Assembly: GCA_964016885.1 (NCBI GenBank)
Contig: OZ024743.1
Span: 161,250,941-161,314,940, forward strand
DNA length: 64,000 bases
From: Eledone cirrhosa
Lineage: Eukaryota > Mollusca > Cephalopoda > Octopoda > Eledonidae
Reading direction: 5' to 3'
The translations under genes were made by a program, and so were the position numbers. Positions 33,035 to 45,984 of the stretch are shown in pieces (the stretch's first letter is position 1; the number at the start of each line of letters is the position of its first letter). The notes beneath the pieces were generated by a model that made no database searches, was not told the DNA's origin, and saw nothing but the letters and a program-made list of their open reading frames with translations.

Positions 33035-34345
33035 GAGGCAGTGTGTCAGGGAAACTTATGATGTTGTTGAGGAGAAGTGTATCTGAGATGACGATGGTGC
33101 CTTTGCCTTCACTGATCCTGAAAAGAAGGCAGCAAAGAAGTGTCATTATGAGAGACTGCTGAATGAGGAGAATGTGTATGGGGGAAGATAGCCTGCCCCA
33201 AGTGGACCCAACAGAGGGACTAGCTGAACAAGTCAGCAACAGCATAGTAAGTAAGGCAATAATGGGTATAAGGACAGGCAAAGCATCTGGGATGGTAGGG
33301 CACACCACAACCACCCATATTTTAACCAAATAATACAAAATGGTATTAAACCCAATGATTGGCATAGCAGCAGCATCATCAACTGCTACAAGAGCAAAGG
33401 TGATGCACTAGATAGAGAAAACTATAGAGGCATCAAATTGATGCCCAAGTTACAGAAAGAGTTATTTTACAGGTGATTAGAGACTGAGTTAACTTAGATG
33501 AGATGCAGTTCGAATTTGGGCCAGGTAAATGTACCACTGATGCCCTCTTCATTGTGAGGCAACAACAGGAGAAAAACCTAGCTAAAAGTAAACCCTCTAC
33601 TTAGCAGTTTTTTACCTGGAGAAAACCTTTGACAGGGTCCCCCATTCTGTAATCTGATGGGGATTTAGAAAACTAGGAGTAGGTGAGTGGCTTGTGAAAG
33701 CAGTACAAGCCATGTACAGAGATGCAGTCAACAAGGTTAAAATTAATAATGACTATAGTGAGGAGTTTAGTGCACAAGTGGGCGTTCACCAGGCCTCCGT
33801 CCTTAACCCTTCCTGTTTATTATCGTCCTCCAGGTTATAACAGAAGAGTTTATGATTGGATACACTTGGGAACTGTTGTTTGCTGATGATCTCTCTCATG
33901 GATGAATCTATGGCAAATCTAGAGAAAAAATTCCTGACCTGGAAGCATAACTTGGAATCAAAAGATCTTAAAGTCAACTTAGCAAAGACTAAAATCCTAG
34001 TAAGTTGAAACGAAAAGAAGGCCCTGATCCCTTCAGGAAAATTGCTCTGCTTAGTGTGTAGGAAAGGAGTAGGTATAAATTCCTTCCTATGTCCCAAATG
34101 CATGTTATGGGTACACAAGAGATGTAGTAGGATCTTAAGCTGGCTTGAAAAGAATGTAGGGTTTATATGTGGTCAATGCACAGGAACAATATGTAGCAAG
34201 AGCTCACAGGATACTAGCTCCTTTAAATGCCCAGAGGGTTCTAGAGAAGTTCTTGATAGTTTCTGTTACCTGGGTGACCAAATTAGCAGTGCCGGAGGGT
34301 GTTCCGAAAATACAGTAGCTAGAGTGAGAATGGGTTAGAAAAAGT
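33035..34345 (+). pseudogene. RTE-type LINE, degraded copy E
   Basis: RQCVRETYDVVEEKCI opens the fragment. NYRGIKLM, a damaged motif A (DLEKAFD-like 'YLEKTFDRV'), HQASVLNP and a degraded LLFADD-like box follow. A PHD-like finger is preserved near 34060-34190 (CRKGVGINS, CPKC, WVHKRCS, CGQC), then FCYLGDQISSAGGCSEN. It stops after RVRMG, before the C-terminal region. Many stops and shifts. Confidence 0.82.
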
Positions 34346-35310
34346 TCATGATGATTCTGTCTGAGAATTATGTTAAGGGCACATACGCCTGTGGAATACA
34401 CTGAGCAGGCAATTCAATTGTTCAAATGACTGAAATGGGAAATATTCATTATAGAAATTGATAGAGTCTTCATTTGCTTTCTAAAATAATTGATTATCTT
34501 CATTTGAGGGGTAATAAGTCTGTCTAAGAAAGTTGAGTGTATACATTGGAGGAGTGATAGGTCTAAGATATGTGAGTTTATACATTGGCAGAGTAATAGG
34601 TCTCAGACAGATGAGTGTTTGCATTGGAGGGCTGATTGGTCTGTCTAAGATAGTTGAGTATATACAGTGGCAGGCTGATGCGTTTGACTAAGGTAGTTGA
34701 GTTTATATGTTGGAGGGGGTGAAAATAATCGGGAATTTTAAGAGATTTAATAATATCACTTTTTCATTATTAAGCTAGTGTTTCAAACATAGTTTAACGA
34801 AGGCTCATAAATAAAATTACGATTAAAGTGTTTTATATAAATATAAACATTTGAAATTTTTTAGTCTCAGATAGTTTTGGAAAGCTACAATGGTTTGGAT
34901 TTTATTAGGTTTTAAAAGTAATATAATTCTCCTATGCTAGTCCAACATTATTTGATGTTTCCTTTTCATTTTGTTTATGATGATAGGTTGTTATTTGGGG
35001 AAATTTAGTTGATATTCCTACCAGGTTGAGTAACAGCATAGAATCTCCCCATTTTGCTCATTACAGGTTTAGTTGTTGCCCCAAGAAAGTCTTGATTGAG
35101 CAGATTATTCTAGTTGTAACATCTTTGTTTTAAAACTGTATCGTATAATTTCAGGGAAATGTGGCTCCCATTACTATCATGCTGAGTAAGTCACTTAAAG
35201 ACTTTCTAGTTGGGAAATGTAGATTTTACCTTTCATCCATTCAAGGTTGATAAAAAAACAGTACCAGTATAGTAGTGGGGACAATTCTTCTTCTATCTCT
35301 TTCTCACTTC

Positions 35311-35359
<49 letters not shown>

Positions 35360-35685
35360 TCTCTAGATGAAATCTGTTGTATTCAGACATGGAAAGAATT
35401 GGGCTCTGGCAGGTTTTAAAAATGCCCTACCACTCCCTCAACGGTTACGGAGCTAAAAAAAACCTTTATTCCCTAAAAGTGATTTTTTTACGTGTATGTT
35501 TGTGAATTTGCTAGGTTCTGCTGCATTTTAGTTTTGGGATTTCATTATTGTTTTTTCTGGTGTGTGATGGAAAAAAGAGGTCAAGGTTATATCTAATCTA
35601 GATGAAATAATGAGTATCCAGTGTTTTATTTCTGTCTTTGTGAATTTTAATTGTTTTGTAAAGTGATTTTGGAAAAGTGTTTGAT
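34346..35685. other. Intronic sequence with a SINE relic and CT repeat
   Basis: A 60-bp phrase recurs about four times at 34490-34720 (GTCTAAG..AG..GAGT, 'ACATTGGAGG'). A faint SINE family B body lies at 35205-35275 (TTTCATCC, GTTGATAAAA, GTACCAGT). (CT)n runs at 35314-35353. No gene. Confidence 0.5.
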
Positions 35686-35686
35686 A

Positions 35687-36027
35687 TGGAGGCACATGGC
35701 TTAGTGGTTAGAGCATTGCCCTTGCAATCGAAAGGTTGTGAGTTCAATTCTCAGACCGGGTGATGTGTTGTTTCCTTGAGCAAGACACTTTATTTCACAT
35801 TGCTCCAGTTTACTCAGCTGTAGAAATGAGATGATAGAGACAGGGGTCCATATCATTCCACTGCAAAGTGGTCATGGAGGTGCCATGGCAAAAAAGCACC
35901 CAGCACTCACTGTAAATGAGGTTGGTGTTAGGAAGGGCATCCAGCTGTAGAAATCAAGCCAGAATCAGTTCCCGTCCCACCCTTGCAAGCAGGGAAAAAG
36001 CGGATGTAAAATGAAATGATGAAATGA
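35687..36027 (+). mobile_element. SINE family A, full length
   Basis: Complete copy with tRNA head, the GGTGATGTGTTGTTTCCTTG segment missing from the 1756 copy, body, LINE-like tail and GATGAAATGA-type end. Confidence 0.93.
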
Positions 36028-36533
36028 AGGAGATTTGCTTGCTCCGGAAGTGTTGGTATAATACTTGAAATTACTTTTGTTTGTCTGACCATTGTGGAGT
36101 TGTTGCAATGTTTTACTACTTACGTAGTTTATGTTGGTTATAGATTTCTGCCAGTTTATTTGTTTTTCTTTGCTTTGTTATTTTCTCGTTTCATTGTTTA
36201 ATGCAAGTTTTTTTTTTGTTTTTGTTTTTTGGCATTGTTGTTGCTTGATCTAAAAGTTAACCCTGTACAAGCTGACATATATTCAAAAGCATTTTTAGTG
36301 GCATAGAGGACTATTTTATCTAATGTCACGTTTTTCCTTATTCAAGATGGTAAGGTATCATTTGAGGGAGATTTGGTTACTATTTCTAGCAGATACATAC
36401 ACATGCATATATATATATTTGGAAGTTTACCAATTAGATTAAACTCTGAACTGTCTTTTACCTGTCTTGCTGTGGACTATAAAATCAGATTTGAGTTTTG
36501 AAATATGGTTGTATTATCAACTTATCTAAACTT

Positions 36534-36584
<51 letters not shown>
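36028..36584. other. No gene; TA microsatellite at the end
   Basis: Unassigned to 36540, except a faint U6 match near 36345. TA tract at 36541-36583. Confidence 0.5.
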
Positions 36585-36585
<1 letters not shown>

Positions 36586-37059
36586 AATATTTGTATATCT
36601 AGTGATATACATTATGTTTAGGAATAAACATTTGAAAGCCTTCAGCTATGAATTTTGGAAACTGATGACAGTGCCATCTAGGGAATTCCAACAGAACCAA
36701 GGGTGGGTAACTGTCAACGATGATCATCATTTCTGACTATGATCATTATCAAGACAGTACTCCATTACCCTGCTCTCTGTTAGAACTCAATGTAGGTGAA
36801 AACATATAGTTTTGATACCTATGTACATGGGCTGATTAGCTTCATTTGCATATAGAGCTGTCAGCCAGATCGGCTGGAAAATAGAATTAAGGTGTTCGCT
36901 CTGACATAGCTGTATACATATAACTATGAGTATTTGTATATCTAACGATATACGTTATATTCATGAATATGCATTTGAAAGCCTTCAGCTACGAGTTTGG
37001 GAACCTGATGATGTAGTACCATCTAGCAGATTCCAGCAGAAGCAAGGGTGGGTACCATA
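36585..37059. repeat. Direct repeat pair U7
   Basis: 36585-36715 and 36926-37059 match in the same orientation (TATTTGTATATCTA start, TTTGAAAGCCTTCAGCTA middle, CAAGGGTGGGTA end). The 210-bp spacer is unassigned. Possibly two terminal repeats or a tandem duplication. Confidence 0.75.
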
Positions 37060-38170
37060 TATCAGGGAGAGGGCATCAGTGGTATTTTTACATGACACAA
37101 ATCCCAACTGCATTTCATCCAAGATAACTCGGCCCCTAATCAGTAGTGCTATACCTCTTTCTGAGACCTTCATGGCCTGGTCCATCAACTTGATGCCTCT
37201 ATAAGTTTCTCTATCTAGTGCATCTTCTTTGCCTTTGTAGCAGTTGACAATGATGCTGCTATGCCAGTCATTAGGTAGGACACTATTTTGTATTACTTGG
37301 TTTACATTACAAGATGCTTTCAGCATCTCAGCAACTATGCCCGATTGACCAGCTGCTTCCCCCATCTTCATATCCTTAATTTCCTTACTTACTACACTGT
37401 AGCTGACTTGTACATCTGGACCCTCCGCTGGATCAACTTGGGATAGACTATCTGCTTCCCATGCATTCTCCTCATTCAGTAATCTTTTATAATGGCACTT
37501 CCATGCTACTTTCTTTTCAGTGTCGGTGAGGGCTTGTGTGCCATTATCATCTTGGACATACTTCTTCCCAATACGATTTTCCCTGACACACCATCTTGCA
37601 ATTTTGCACACCTCATGTCTTTGGTCCTCACATTGCGAAAGATGCTTCATTTTTTTTTTATTTTCTGCTTCCCTCTTTGCAAAGTATATTTGTTGCCTAG
37701 TTTCTCTACCAGCATCTAGCTAGTGCACCATTCTTCCCCCATTCGTCCATTTTTTCCATACCTGTCTCTTGACCTTAATTGTCCTATCCACCTCACTGTT
37801 CCACCACCTAGTCACTTTCCTTTCTATGGAGTTCTGCTCCAGAAACTGATCTCGTTTGTCACCTTCAGCAAATTTTCTTTCAGGAATTCTCATTACTCCT
37901 CTATATTGTATGTCTCTATTTGTTCTTCCTTATTGTCGTAAGCATCAAGCAAAATATCTCTAATTTTGTTCCTGACTGAAAGGCTCCTTCAATTTCCAAA
38001 TCCTTCTCCTCTAGGTTACCCTCTGTCTCCAAGTTTGTCTAGCTTTAACTATGAAGTTACTAACTACTAGGTTATATTGAGAGGTGCATTCTTCACCAGG
38101 GAAGGAGTTTTTGTTTACAACTATCACTCTATCTCATCTGATGAGGATAAAATCTATCTGACTACCATGC
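37060..38170 (-). pseudogene. RTE-type LINE, endonuclease end to mid-RT (copy G)
   Basis: From 38170 downward: SQIDFIL (endonuclease end), a broken linker with NKIRDILLDAYDNK, then the frame from 37650: EVCKIARWCVREN, AEMLKASCNVN, IIVNCYKGKEDALDRETYRGI and MDQAMKVSERGI. It stops just before RT motif A. Truncated at both ends. Confidence 0.85.
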
Positions 38171-38299
38171 ATACTTGATCAGATGGTTGTCAGGTTTTTT
38201 TTAAATTTGTATTGCATATAGATAGAACAAGGTCAAAGTTTGCTCCCTTCCGGACCATCTTTGGGGTTTCAGGATATGCAATCTTTGTGCACCCTTGGA

Positions 38300-39960
38300 A
38301 CCTGAATATCACAACCCTTACAGGTAAGGAGCAGTAGCTAGAGGAGGAGGGTAGATGCTACTGGCTAGATATAGTCGGAGTTTCCTCAACAAAGTTCTAT
38401 GGTTCTGATACTGTAAATTTGGTTGGAGGATAGAAACTCTACTATTTAGGTGTGGTGCCAGAAATAAGTGGCACAGGTGGGGATACTCACAAGCCCCTGG
38501 CTGTGAGAATGTGTTATGGACTGGATCCCATGAAAAGGGAGGATTTGCCTCTTGAAGGTTAGGCTAAAAGATAGGTCTCTGTGGGTGATGCAAGTTTATG
38601 CACCAAACAAGGAGTCCAAATACAGGTCCTTCCTTGATGAAGTCACTGTAGCGTTAGTTGTAGTTAAGACTGAATCATATATCCTGATGGGAGACTTCAA
38701 TGCCCATGTTGGCACTGACAATCTGACATGGAAAGGAGTGATTGGAAGGAATGGTGATCCTGATCTAAATACGAATGGAGAGGCCTTACTAAACTCCTGT
38801 TCTATTATGAACACCTTCTTCCAGCACAGAGACATCCATGAATATACATGGTATAAGGTTACTGTCTCTGATCTCTTCAACTCTGTGTTGGATGTGTTAA
38901 GAGAGGGGCTGAGCTATCACCATCTAGTTATCTGTAACTTCAGACTACCTAAAACCAAAGAAGCCCACAAAACTGGCAGATCCAGATCGCCCTACAGGAT
39001 AAAATGGGAAGCAATGGTGGATAAGGAAGTCAGGACCAGGTATGCAGATACTATTGCATCTGAATTCAGAGAACTCCCTGGGCAAACTGAAGATGTTGAA
39101 ACAGAGTGGAGATTGTTCAACTCGGCAGTTTCTGCATCAGCTGTTAAATGCTGCTAGCGAAAGAGGCTTGGTGTGGCACCAGCTGGCAGGAGGACCCCTT
39201 GGTTCAATCAAGAGATCAAAGATGCCATTTGAGCAAAGAAGGAGGCCTACAAAGCTTGGCGTGGAGATGAGTCCTCCTTCTTGCATTTGCTGTACAAGCA
39301 GGCATAAAGAATTGCAGCAGAAACAGTAAAGGTATCTAAAGATAAGTCATGGGAAAACATGGGATTGAGCTGGAATCCGACTTCAGATCAGTAAATAAAA
39401 TGTTCTGGCAGACCATCTGCTGACTTTGTAATAAGAAGCCCTCCGCTCCACAAATGCTATCAAGAATGCCTGTGGTTCTTTCTTCAAACATGTGCAACCT
39501 TGTGAGGTGGAAACAATACTTTGCTGGTCTCCTAAACTTGATCACAACAACATCTGATGTACACATGGTGCATCTGGGAGCGGTGACTAATCTTTCAGAG
39601 GCTGAGGTCGCAAGAGTAGTTAAAGAGCTCAAATGTGGCAAAGCTGCTGGGGAAGATGAAATGCGACCCAAGATGTTAAAAGCCTTAAATAGAGAAGGCA
39701 TTCTCTGGCTGACTCATGTATGCCGCGTGGCCTGGATCTCTGTAAAGGCACCTACACAATGGCAATTAGGAGTGATAATCTCAATTTTTAAAAAGGGAGA
39801 CAAGAGAGATTGTTCCAATTACAGAGGGATTGCCTTGTTAAGCCTCCCCAGTAAAGTCTATGTTAAGTGTCTGGTAAAGAGATGCAGGGAGCACTACTGC
39901 AAACCTAACAGTTTGAGGAGAGGAGCTGACCATAGACAATCGATGGGAAGTCCTACAAAA
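38300..39960 (+). pseudogene. Second-type non-LTR retrotransposon: endonuclease and RT N-terminus (copy H)
   Basis: An APE-type endonuclease opens with NITTLTGKE and LDIVGVSSTKF, then an intact frame from 38552 with MQVYAPNKES and YILMGDFNAHVGTD (metal-binding core). After a frameshift near 39130 comes a linker. From 39454, an RT N-terminus has LKCGKAAGEDEMRPKMLKAL, QLGVIISIFKKGDKRDCSNY and RGIALLSLPSKVYVKCL. Its motifs differ from the RTE copies, so it is another LINE family. The RT ends abruptly near 39930, where Helitron-like sequence starts. Confidence 0.85.
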
Positions 39961-39964
39961 AAAA

Positions 39965-41560
39965 ATGCTGCGTAAACTTCCAAGAAACATGTAAACAGCA
40001 TGGACTCCTGCATGACAATGGACATTGGAAGAAGACTCTAAAAGAAGCAGCAGTCAATCGTGTAGCCAATCAAATAAGACAGTTGTTTGCTAGTATTCTC
40101 ACAGCATGGGGAATTGACAAAACTCATCTACTCTGGCAGGAAAAACAATCTGTCAGCTGGCTGTCTACACCTAGCCCAAAGACATCATGACAATATGTAT
40201 ATGTAATATACCCACAAGATTTACATTGAAGCTCTCTGCGACCTGTTCCATCCAGTTCAGACAATGAAGAGCACATTAGCTAACTTCAGGATGCCAGAGC
40301 CAGATGAAGAAATGGAGGTAGAACAAGAATTTTTTCGGAAGGCAAACTATGATATTCAAGTATTACGTATGTTTGTGGATGAAAATAAACCTTGACTGGT
40401 GGATGACCAGAAAAATGGCATTGCAGTAACACTTCTGGGTGGAGGAAGAATTGCATACTCCATGTTTAAGCTGCCCATAGACTTCACATGGCATTAATAA
40501 TCTTTTTGCAACATCAAGAACTTGCCCAAGGATAAGCTTCTGCAAACATGCAAGATGATAATTTGGGATGAAGCTACCATGAGCCATAAATGAACAATTG
40601 GACTTTTGGCCAAGACAATAAGAGATCTGAGAGAAAATACTTGCTTAATAGGAGAAGTGACAATGGTTCTTACTGGTGATTTCAGACAAACTTTACCTGT
40701 AATTCCCCGAGGAATTACAGCTGATCAGGTCAATTGCGGTCTGAAAACATCTTATATCTGGCCCCACATTCAGCAGCTGAGTATTACAACCAGTATGTGA
40801 GCGCACTTGACTGGTGACAAAGGTGTCAGTGAGATTTCCATCCAACTACTTAAATTGGGACATGGGCTACTTGAAAATGACTCCAACGACCAGATTCATT
40901 TGTCATTTTGCCATATCATTGACACAGAACAAGAACTGATTGCCAGAGTGTTTCCAAACATTTAGATCAGACAATGTGATCCCAAATGTCTCTGGGAACG
41001 AGCAATCTTAGCATCAAAGAATGTTGCTATGAAAGAAATCAACAGAAGGCTGCTGAACATGTTACCTGGAGAGAAAAATTGCTACAAATCAGTTGACACA
41101 ATCACTTCCCAAGACCAGGTTGTAAACTATCCAACTGAAGTAGCAGGAATTCTTGCACACAACCTGATACTAAAGCTTGGAGCATCAGTTATGTTACTTT
41201 ATAATCTGGATCCTCCAAAACTTTGCAATGCTACAAGACTCATCATCAAAAATATGATGCCCAATGTCTTAAAAGTTGCAATCATGCCAGGAAAAGTTGC
41301 TGGTGACAATTGTTTCATTCTCAGAATACTGATTTGCCATTTGAATTTGAAAGGCTTCAATTTCCTACCAGATTCAGTTTTGCCATGACCACTATAAATC
41401 TCAAGAGCAATCATTGAAAGTCATTGGGTTGAACCTGGAAAATCCTGTCTTTTAACATGGTCAGCTCTATGTTGGTACTACAAGGGCTGGAAACACTGCT
41501 TGTCTCTTCATTATAACACCACAGAGAAAAAACAAGAATGTTGTTTATCCAGAGGCTTTG
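39965..41560 (+). pseudogene. Helitron Pif1-type helicase remnant
   Basis: TFQETCKQHGLLHDNGHWKK and LRQLFASIL-like IRQLFASILTAW mark the region ahead of the helicase. Later frames give IIWDEATMSHK (Walker B), VLTGDFRQTLPVIPRG, LPGEKNCYKSVDT, LGASVMLLYNLDPPKLCN and ATRLIIKN. A broken INKSQGQSL-type end lies near 41400. Walker A is lost, and multiple stops and shifts occur. No Rep domain is present, so it is 5'-truncated or captured. Confidence 0.87.
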
Positions 41561-41821
41561 GAATGAGCAATATCATAATTCCTCTTTCAATGAAATACAC
41601 ACAGATCCTAATTCCTTGGTAATATAGTTTGTAAGGAATTCTGAAGTCGCAAATTTACTGCATAGTGTTACTTTGGAAGAATATGCAGGCATTCCCGGAT
41701 ACCTCTGCTGTATAAATTAGTATAAGTGAGATCTTTTTATGGTAGCTAGCTAAGCCTGTTAGAAATAGCAGCCAAATTTCCTTCAAATCCCACCCTACTA
41801 TCTCATGTATTTTTATATATT
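41561..41821. other. No feature recognised
   Basis: Unassigned sequence between the Helitron remnant and the next LINE piece. It may include the Helitron 3' region, but no CTRR hairpin end was identified. Confidence 0.4.
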
Positions 41822-42798
41822 TGAAGCAAAAAGGAAATTAGACCAAATTAGTAGTGAAGGAGGGTGTTCCAAAAGCATAGTATCCATAGTGAGATCAGGT
41901 TATAGAAAGTTCAGGGAGCTACCACCACTGCTAACTACAAAAGTCTTTTCTCTCAAAATGAAAGGCAGACTGTATGATGCATGTATACGAACAACAATCT
42001 TGCACAGCAGCCAGACCTGGGCACTATGTGCAGAGGACTTGTGAAGATTGGAAAGAAATAAAGCCTCCATGCTTCAATGGATGTGCAATAGTAATATATG
42101 CGAATGGCAAAGCATAAATGAACTGCGAGAGAAATTATGCATAGGGATCAGATGCAGTGTACAGGAGAGGAGATTACGTTGGTATGGATATGTGATGTGT
42201 ATGAAGGTTGATAGCAGTATAAAAAGGTGCAGAACGTTCAAACTTGATGGAAGCCATGGAGGGGGAAAACCTAGGTAGACTTGGGATGAGGTGATAAAAG
42301 CTGACTTCGCACAATTACACTTCTCTAAGGTGATGACACAGGACCGTGATCTCTGGCGCTATGCAGTAATACAGAAGACCCACCCTCCCATATGCACGAA
42401 CTGAGACATACATCTAGTATGCATCACCTTCCCTCCCATCACTCCTCCTATACACCTACCTTGCTGTAATCATCCCACTCCTATACCTACCTCTCCAATT
42501 CCCCACACATCTTCTCCACCCCCACCCCACACCATAAAGAGGTTATCCTGGAACCACGATAAAAAGTGCCCAGCACACACTGTAAAGTGGTCGTGTAGGT
42601 GTCATGACAAAAAGCACCTACCACACACTGTAAATGTGGTTGGCATTAGGAAGGGCATGAAGCTGTAGAAACCAAGCCAAAATCAGTTCTGTGTCAGTGA
42701 AACACGGTTCTTCGACCTGGATCTCTCATAAAGGACAGCCTTTCCTACCCAAGCTAACATGGAAAATGGACGCTAAACGATTATGATGATGATGAGGA
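41822..42798 (+). pseudogene. RTE LINE C-terminus, 3' UTR and tail (copy F)
   Basis: DQISSEGGCSKS starts the piece, then GRLYDACIRTTILHSSQTWA, RNKASMLQWMCNSNI, RRLRWYGYVMCMK and TWDEVIKADFAQL. The 3' UTR has CACTGTAAAGTGGTCGTG and GGTTGGCATTAGGAAGGGC modules and ends in (GAT)n. Several stops. Confidence 0.88.
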
Positions 42799-43387
42799 TG
42801 ATGAATGTGATACCTCAATCTACTAGAAATTTTAGTGAAATCCATTTCAAATCATAGCCATCTGCCTTACACACACATACATGCGTGTGTATGTCTGTAT
42901 GTCATGGGAGCCACTATAACTATTGGTGTACCTAAAAGAAATAGAAAATAAATCTCCCTCAAACAAGATCCTACTGTCATAGAGGTGAAAGCTACAGTGA
43001 AAAATAAATATAGTTTCAAAATAGCCTTCACATGTTGAATTAAGAAGTTCTGATTGTATAAAAAAGAAAAGATAAAATCCAAATGTATTTTTTGGCCATG
43101 CCATTTTCACTGACCTAATGGTTCATCTATGGCTGAAGCGTTATATATGCTGACTGTAAAAAGGAGTAATATTCAATACAACACCACCGAAGAAAACTAG
43201 TAATATTTTTATCTAGATGATTTGCTTTGAACAGGTGACAATAAATATTTTGCTTTAATTCCTACTTCAGTTGAAATACAGTAATCGTATTTCATTGGTA
43301 AAATATTTTTTAATTTTTGCCAAAATATATTATAACTTTCATAACATACCTAGGATTCACTGGGTACCTTTGCTAGTATATATATGA
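42799..43387. other. No gene recognised
   Basis: Unassigned AT-rich sequence. The overlapping minus-strand frames at 42847-43110 show no known domain. Confidence 0.4.

Positions 43388-43433
<46 letters not shown>
43388..43433. repeat. TA microsatellite
   Basis: About 23 TA units beside a foldback element. Confidence 0.95.
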
Positions 43434-43436
<3 letters not shown>

Positions 43437-43467
43437 AAAGAATAGAGGTGAAACACACGAGTTATGA

Positions 43468-43969
43468 TATATTGGTAAAAGGAAAAGAAAATGCTGACAA
43501 ATTGTTCCCAGTGAAAAATAGTTTAATTAGGAATAAGTAAAAATTAGTAATAGTGTTGGTTAGTATTCAGTTTTGGTTTTAAGTTTTACCGGTTGCACAT
43601 TTCTAATGCTTTTCAAAAATAATTTTGACGAGACAAACCTACATTTGGCGCAAAATCAATTTTTAACATTCACATGACCTCTACCGACCAATCAAAATTG
43701 TTTTGACCACAAGAATTTTTTCATACATCTGGAGTCACTTTTTTTACATAAAACATGTAGAATTTCCAAAACTAATCAGATTAGAGCAAACATCACGGGT
43801 GCTCTATCTCAAAATTATTTTTGAAAAGCATTAGAAATGCGCAACCAGTAAAACTTAGAACCAAAACTGAATACTAACCAATACTATTACTAATTTTTAC
43901 TTATTCCTAATTAAACTATTTTTCACTGGGAACAATTTGTCAGCATTTTCTTTTCCTTTTACTAATATA
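43468..43969. mobile_element. Foldback element with 161-bp inverted ends
   Basis: Arms 43468-43628 and 43809-43969 are near reverse complements around a 180-bp core. No protein is encoded. It abuts a TA tract at its right end. It is a non-autonomous foldback or MITE, unrelated by eye to the one at 5679. Confidence 0.8.
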
Positions 43970-43974
43970 TATAT

Positions 43975-44130
43975 ATATATACTCTTTTACTCTTTTACCT
44001 GTTTCAGCCATCCGGCTGAGGCCATATATATATTGTTATACTTGGGGAGCGTCATATTGTTGTAATAATATTGTCAGAAATAATAACAGAACACACTCAC
44101 TGTTTGGTTAGTTTTCACTTCTGTATCTTT
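43975..44130. repeat. PLE-like signature and U1 copy
   Basis: 43985-44025 reads CAGCCATCCGGCTGAGGCC, a palindrome-rich phrase of the kind seen at retroelement ends. 44032-44122 is a U1 copy. Confidence 0.5.
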
Positions 44131-44984
44131 TATATCTCCACAGTTAATTCATTTGGTCCTCAATGTTTATCATTGACTGACCAACAGTAAAAAAAAAAAA
44201 TATATATATATATATATATGAATGAGAGAGAGAGAAAGACTGCATTATTTCTATGAAAATGTATCCATTCCCCCTTTCATCCAAACCAACAAATGTGACA
44301 TGTTCTACTGTTTTTATTATCTGGATTGACCATAGTTAATTGTCCAATAGCTACTTATGTTTGTCTGCCACTCATAGATAAACATACTCACACTTTCTCA
44401 ACCTCTCTCTTCTTTTATATTTACTCCTTTTCAAGTTATGCTGTTCAGGAGATCAGTTGTGAGTTGTCAAGCAAAATATATTACAGGTCTAAACTCCAAT
44501 ATTTTGTCTCTTATTGATGGATCAGACGTGTGGATAGATGGATGGACATTAGAGGAAACAGACAGGCAGGCTCATCAATAGATAAGTAAGTGGATATATA
44601 TATAGAGACATTTTACCTGATAGATTAAATTGGTAGTGTGGTAGATAGAAAGATAAGCTGATGGGTGGATACATGCATGGATTAATGAATGGATGGTTGG
44701 ATAAATGTAAGGTTGATTAAGTGGAAGATTGATGAGCTGGAAATTAGATTGATTGACGAGTGGATAGGTGGAACGATGGAGAGGCTGGAAGATAGATTAG
44801 TTGGTGGATGGATAGGACAAGTAGGCAAATAGTTTGGAAAGAGATAGATATGAAAGTAGGTAGTCAATTGGTTGGTTTAGTCTAGATTTGTAAATACAAA
44901 AGTTTGTATACATTGTGTAACATGAATTGGTTAGCAGAATTGTAGAGTCTCTTGAGTATCAGACAAATGCTTAGTAGTATTTGT
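44131..44984. other. No gene; degenerate GGAT/GATA repeat
   Basis: TA tract at 44201-44219 and a loosely repeated ATAGATGGATGG/GATTGAT composition at 44520-44880. Nothing coding. Confidence 0.5.
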
Positions 44985-45105
44985 TCCTACATTTTTATAT
45001 TCTCAGTTCAAATCCCAGTGATATCAGCTTTGCCTTTCATCCTTCCAGAGTTGATAAAATAAAGTATCATTCACATACTAGAGTCAAAATAATCGATTTC
45101 CCCCT
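44985..45105 (+). mobile_element. SINE relic, family B-related
   Basis: CAGTTCAAATCCCAGTGATA (box B region), GCCTTTCATCCTTCCAGAGT, GATAAAATAAAGTAT, then AATCGATTTCCCCCTCC. The last part differs from the other copies and resembles an alternative SINE 3' end. Confidence 0.65.
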
Positions 45106-45984
45106 CCACCAAATTGTTGCCCTTGTCATTAAATTAGAAATGATTATGTTACCTGAATGTCAGTACATGAAGCTACCACCTACATACCTCTCCTACTTAG
45201 ATAACTGAAATAGTGTTTCTGTGAGCAGCAGTTAACTATCACCATGAATCCTACTATTGCTACTATCTATTACAACTACTTAGATTGGGTGTAGAGATGT
45301 GTTGGAGGTAATGGAGTACTTTTTAAAAGATAGTTACAGGTGGTATATGTATACTCACAAACCTACTTACACATGAAAATATAAACACATGCACTGTGAG
45401 ATGGGTTTGGCGTGGCCAACTGGCCTGTCCCTCATAACAGTGCCATCAAGTTCCACTCTGTAAATGTGTTGGTGTTAGGAAAGGCATCCAGCTGTAAAAT
45501 CCCTAGGAGTTCGCCTCCCTGTGATGAAAGACCAATATGGCATGCCACCACTTTCAGTTGCTAGTAGCAAATGACTTTAGCAGTTTACACCTTGTAGTGA
45601 TGCGTGACATCACATCAAAGAGAAGATAAGCCTGTCCTGACCATTTACAGGGATACACATTGGCAATAAAACACATTGAAAAAATGTGACGATTGCCAAA
45701 AGTACTCTTCCAGGGTGTTTTCAAATAGAAATCTAATACAGTACAGCAAACAATAAAAAATAAATTGAACTAGCAAAACAGAGTGAGAAAGTTCAACTTC
45801 CAATTTAGATGCAGTATACTTCACTGGAAGTCAAAATAATTGAGAGATGAAGCTTGTCGAATAAAACAGACATAGCTTTGGTCATTTCATCACTCCCTCA
45901 ATGACCAATTAAGTTTGTATTATTAAAATTCGTTTTTGTATTTGTTTTGCAAGATTTTTTATGTGAAAACCTGTGTTGAAACAG
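45106..45984. other. LINE-tail-like fragment, otherwise unassigned
   Basis: 45455-45500 reads CTCTGTAAATGTGTTGGTGT and GGAAAGGCATCCAGC, part of the LINE/SINE 3' module. A dispersed continuation may reach 45680. The rest shows nothing recognisable. Confidence 0.45.
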
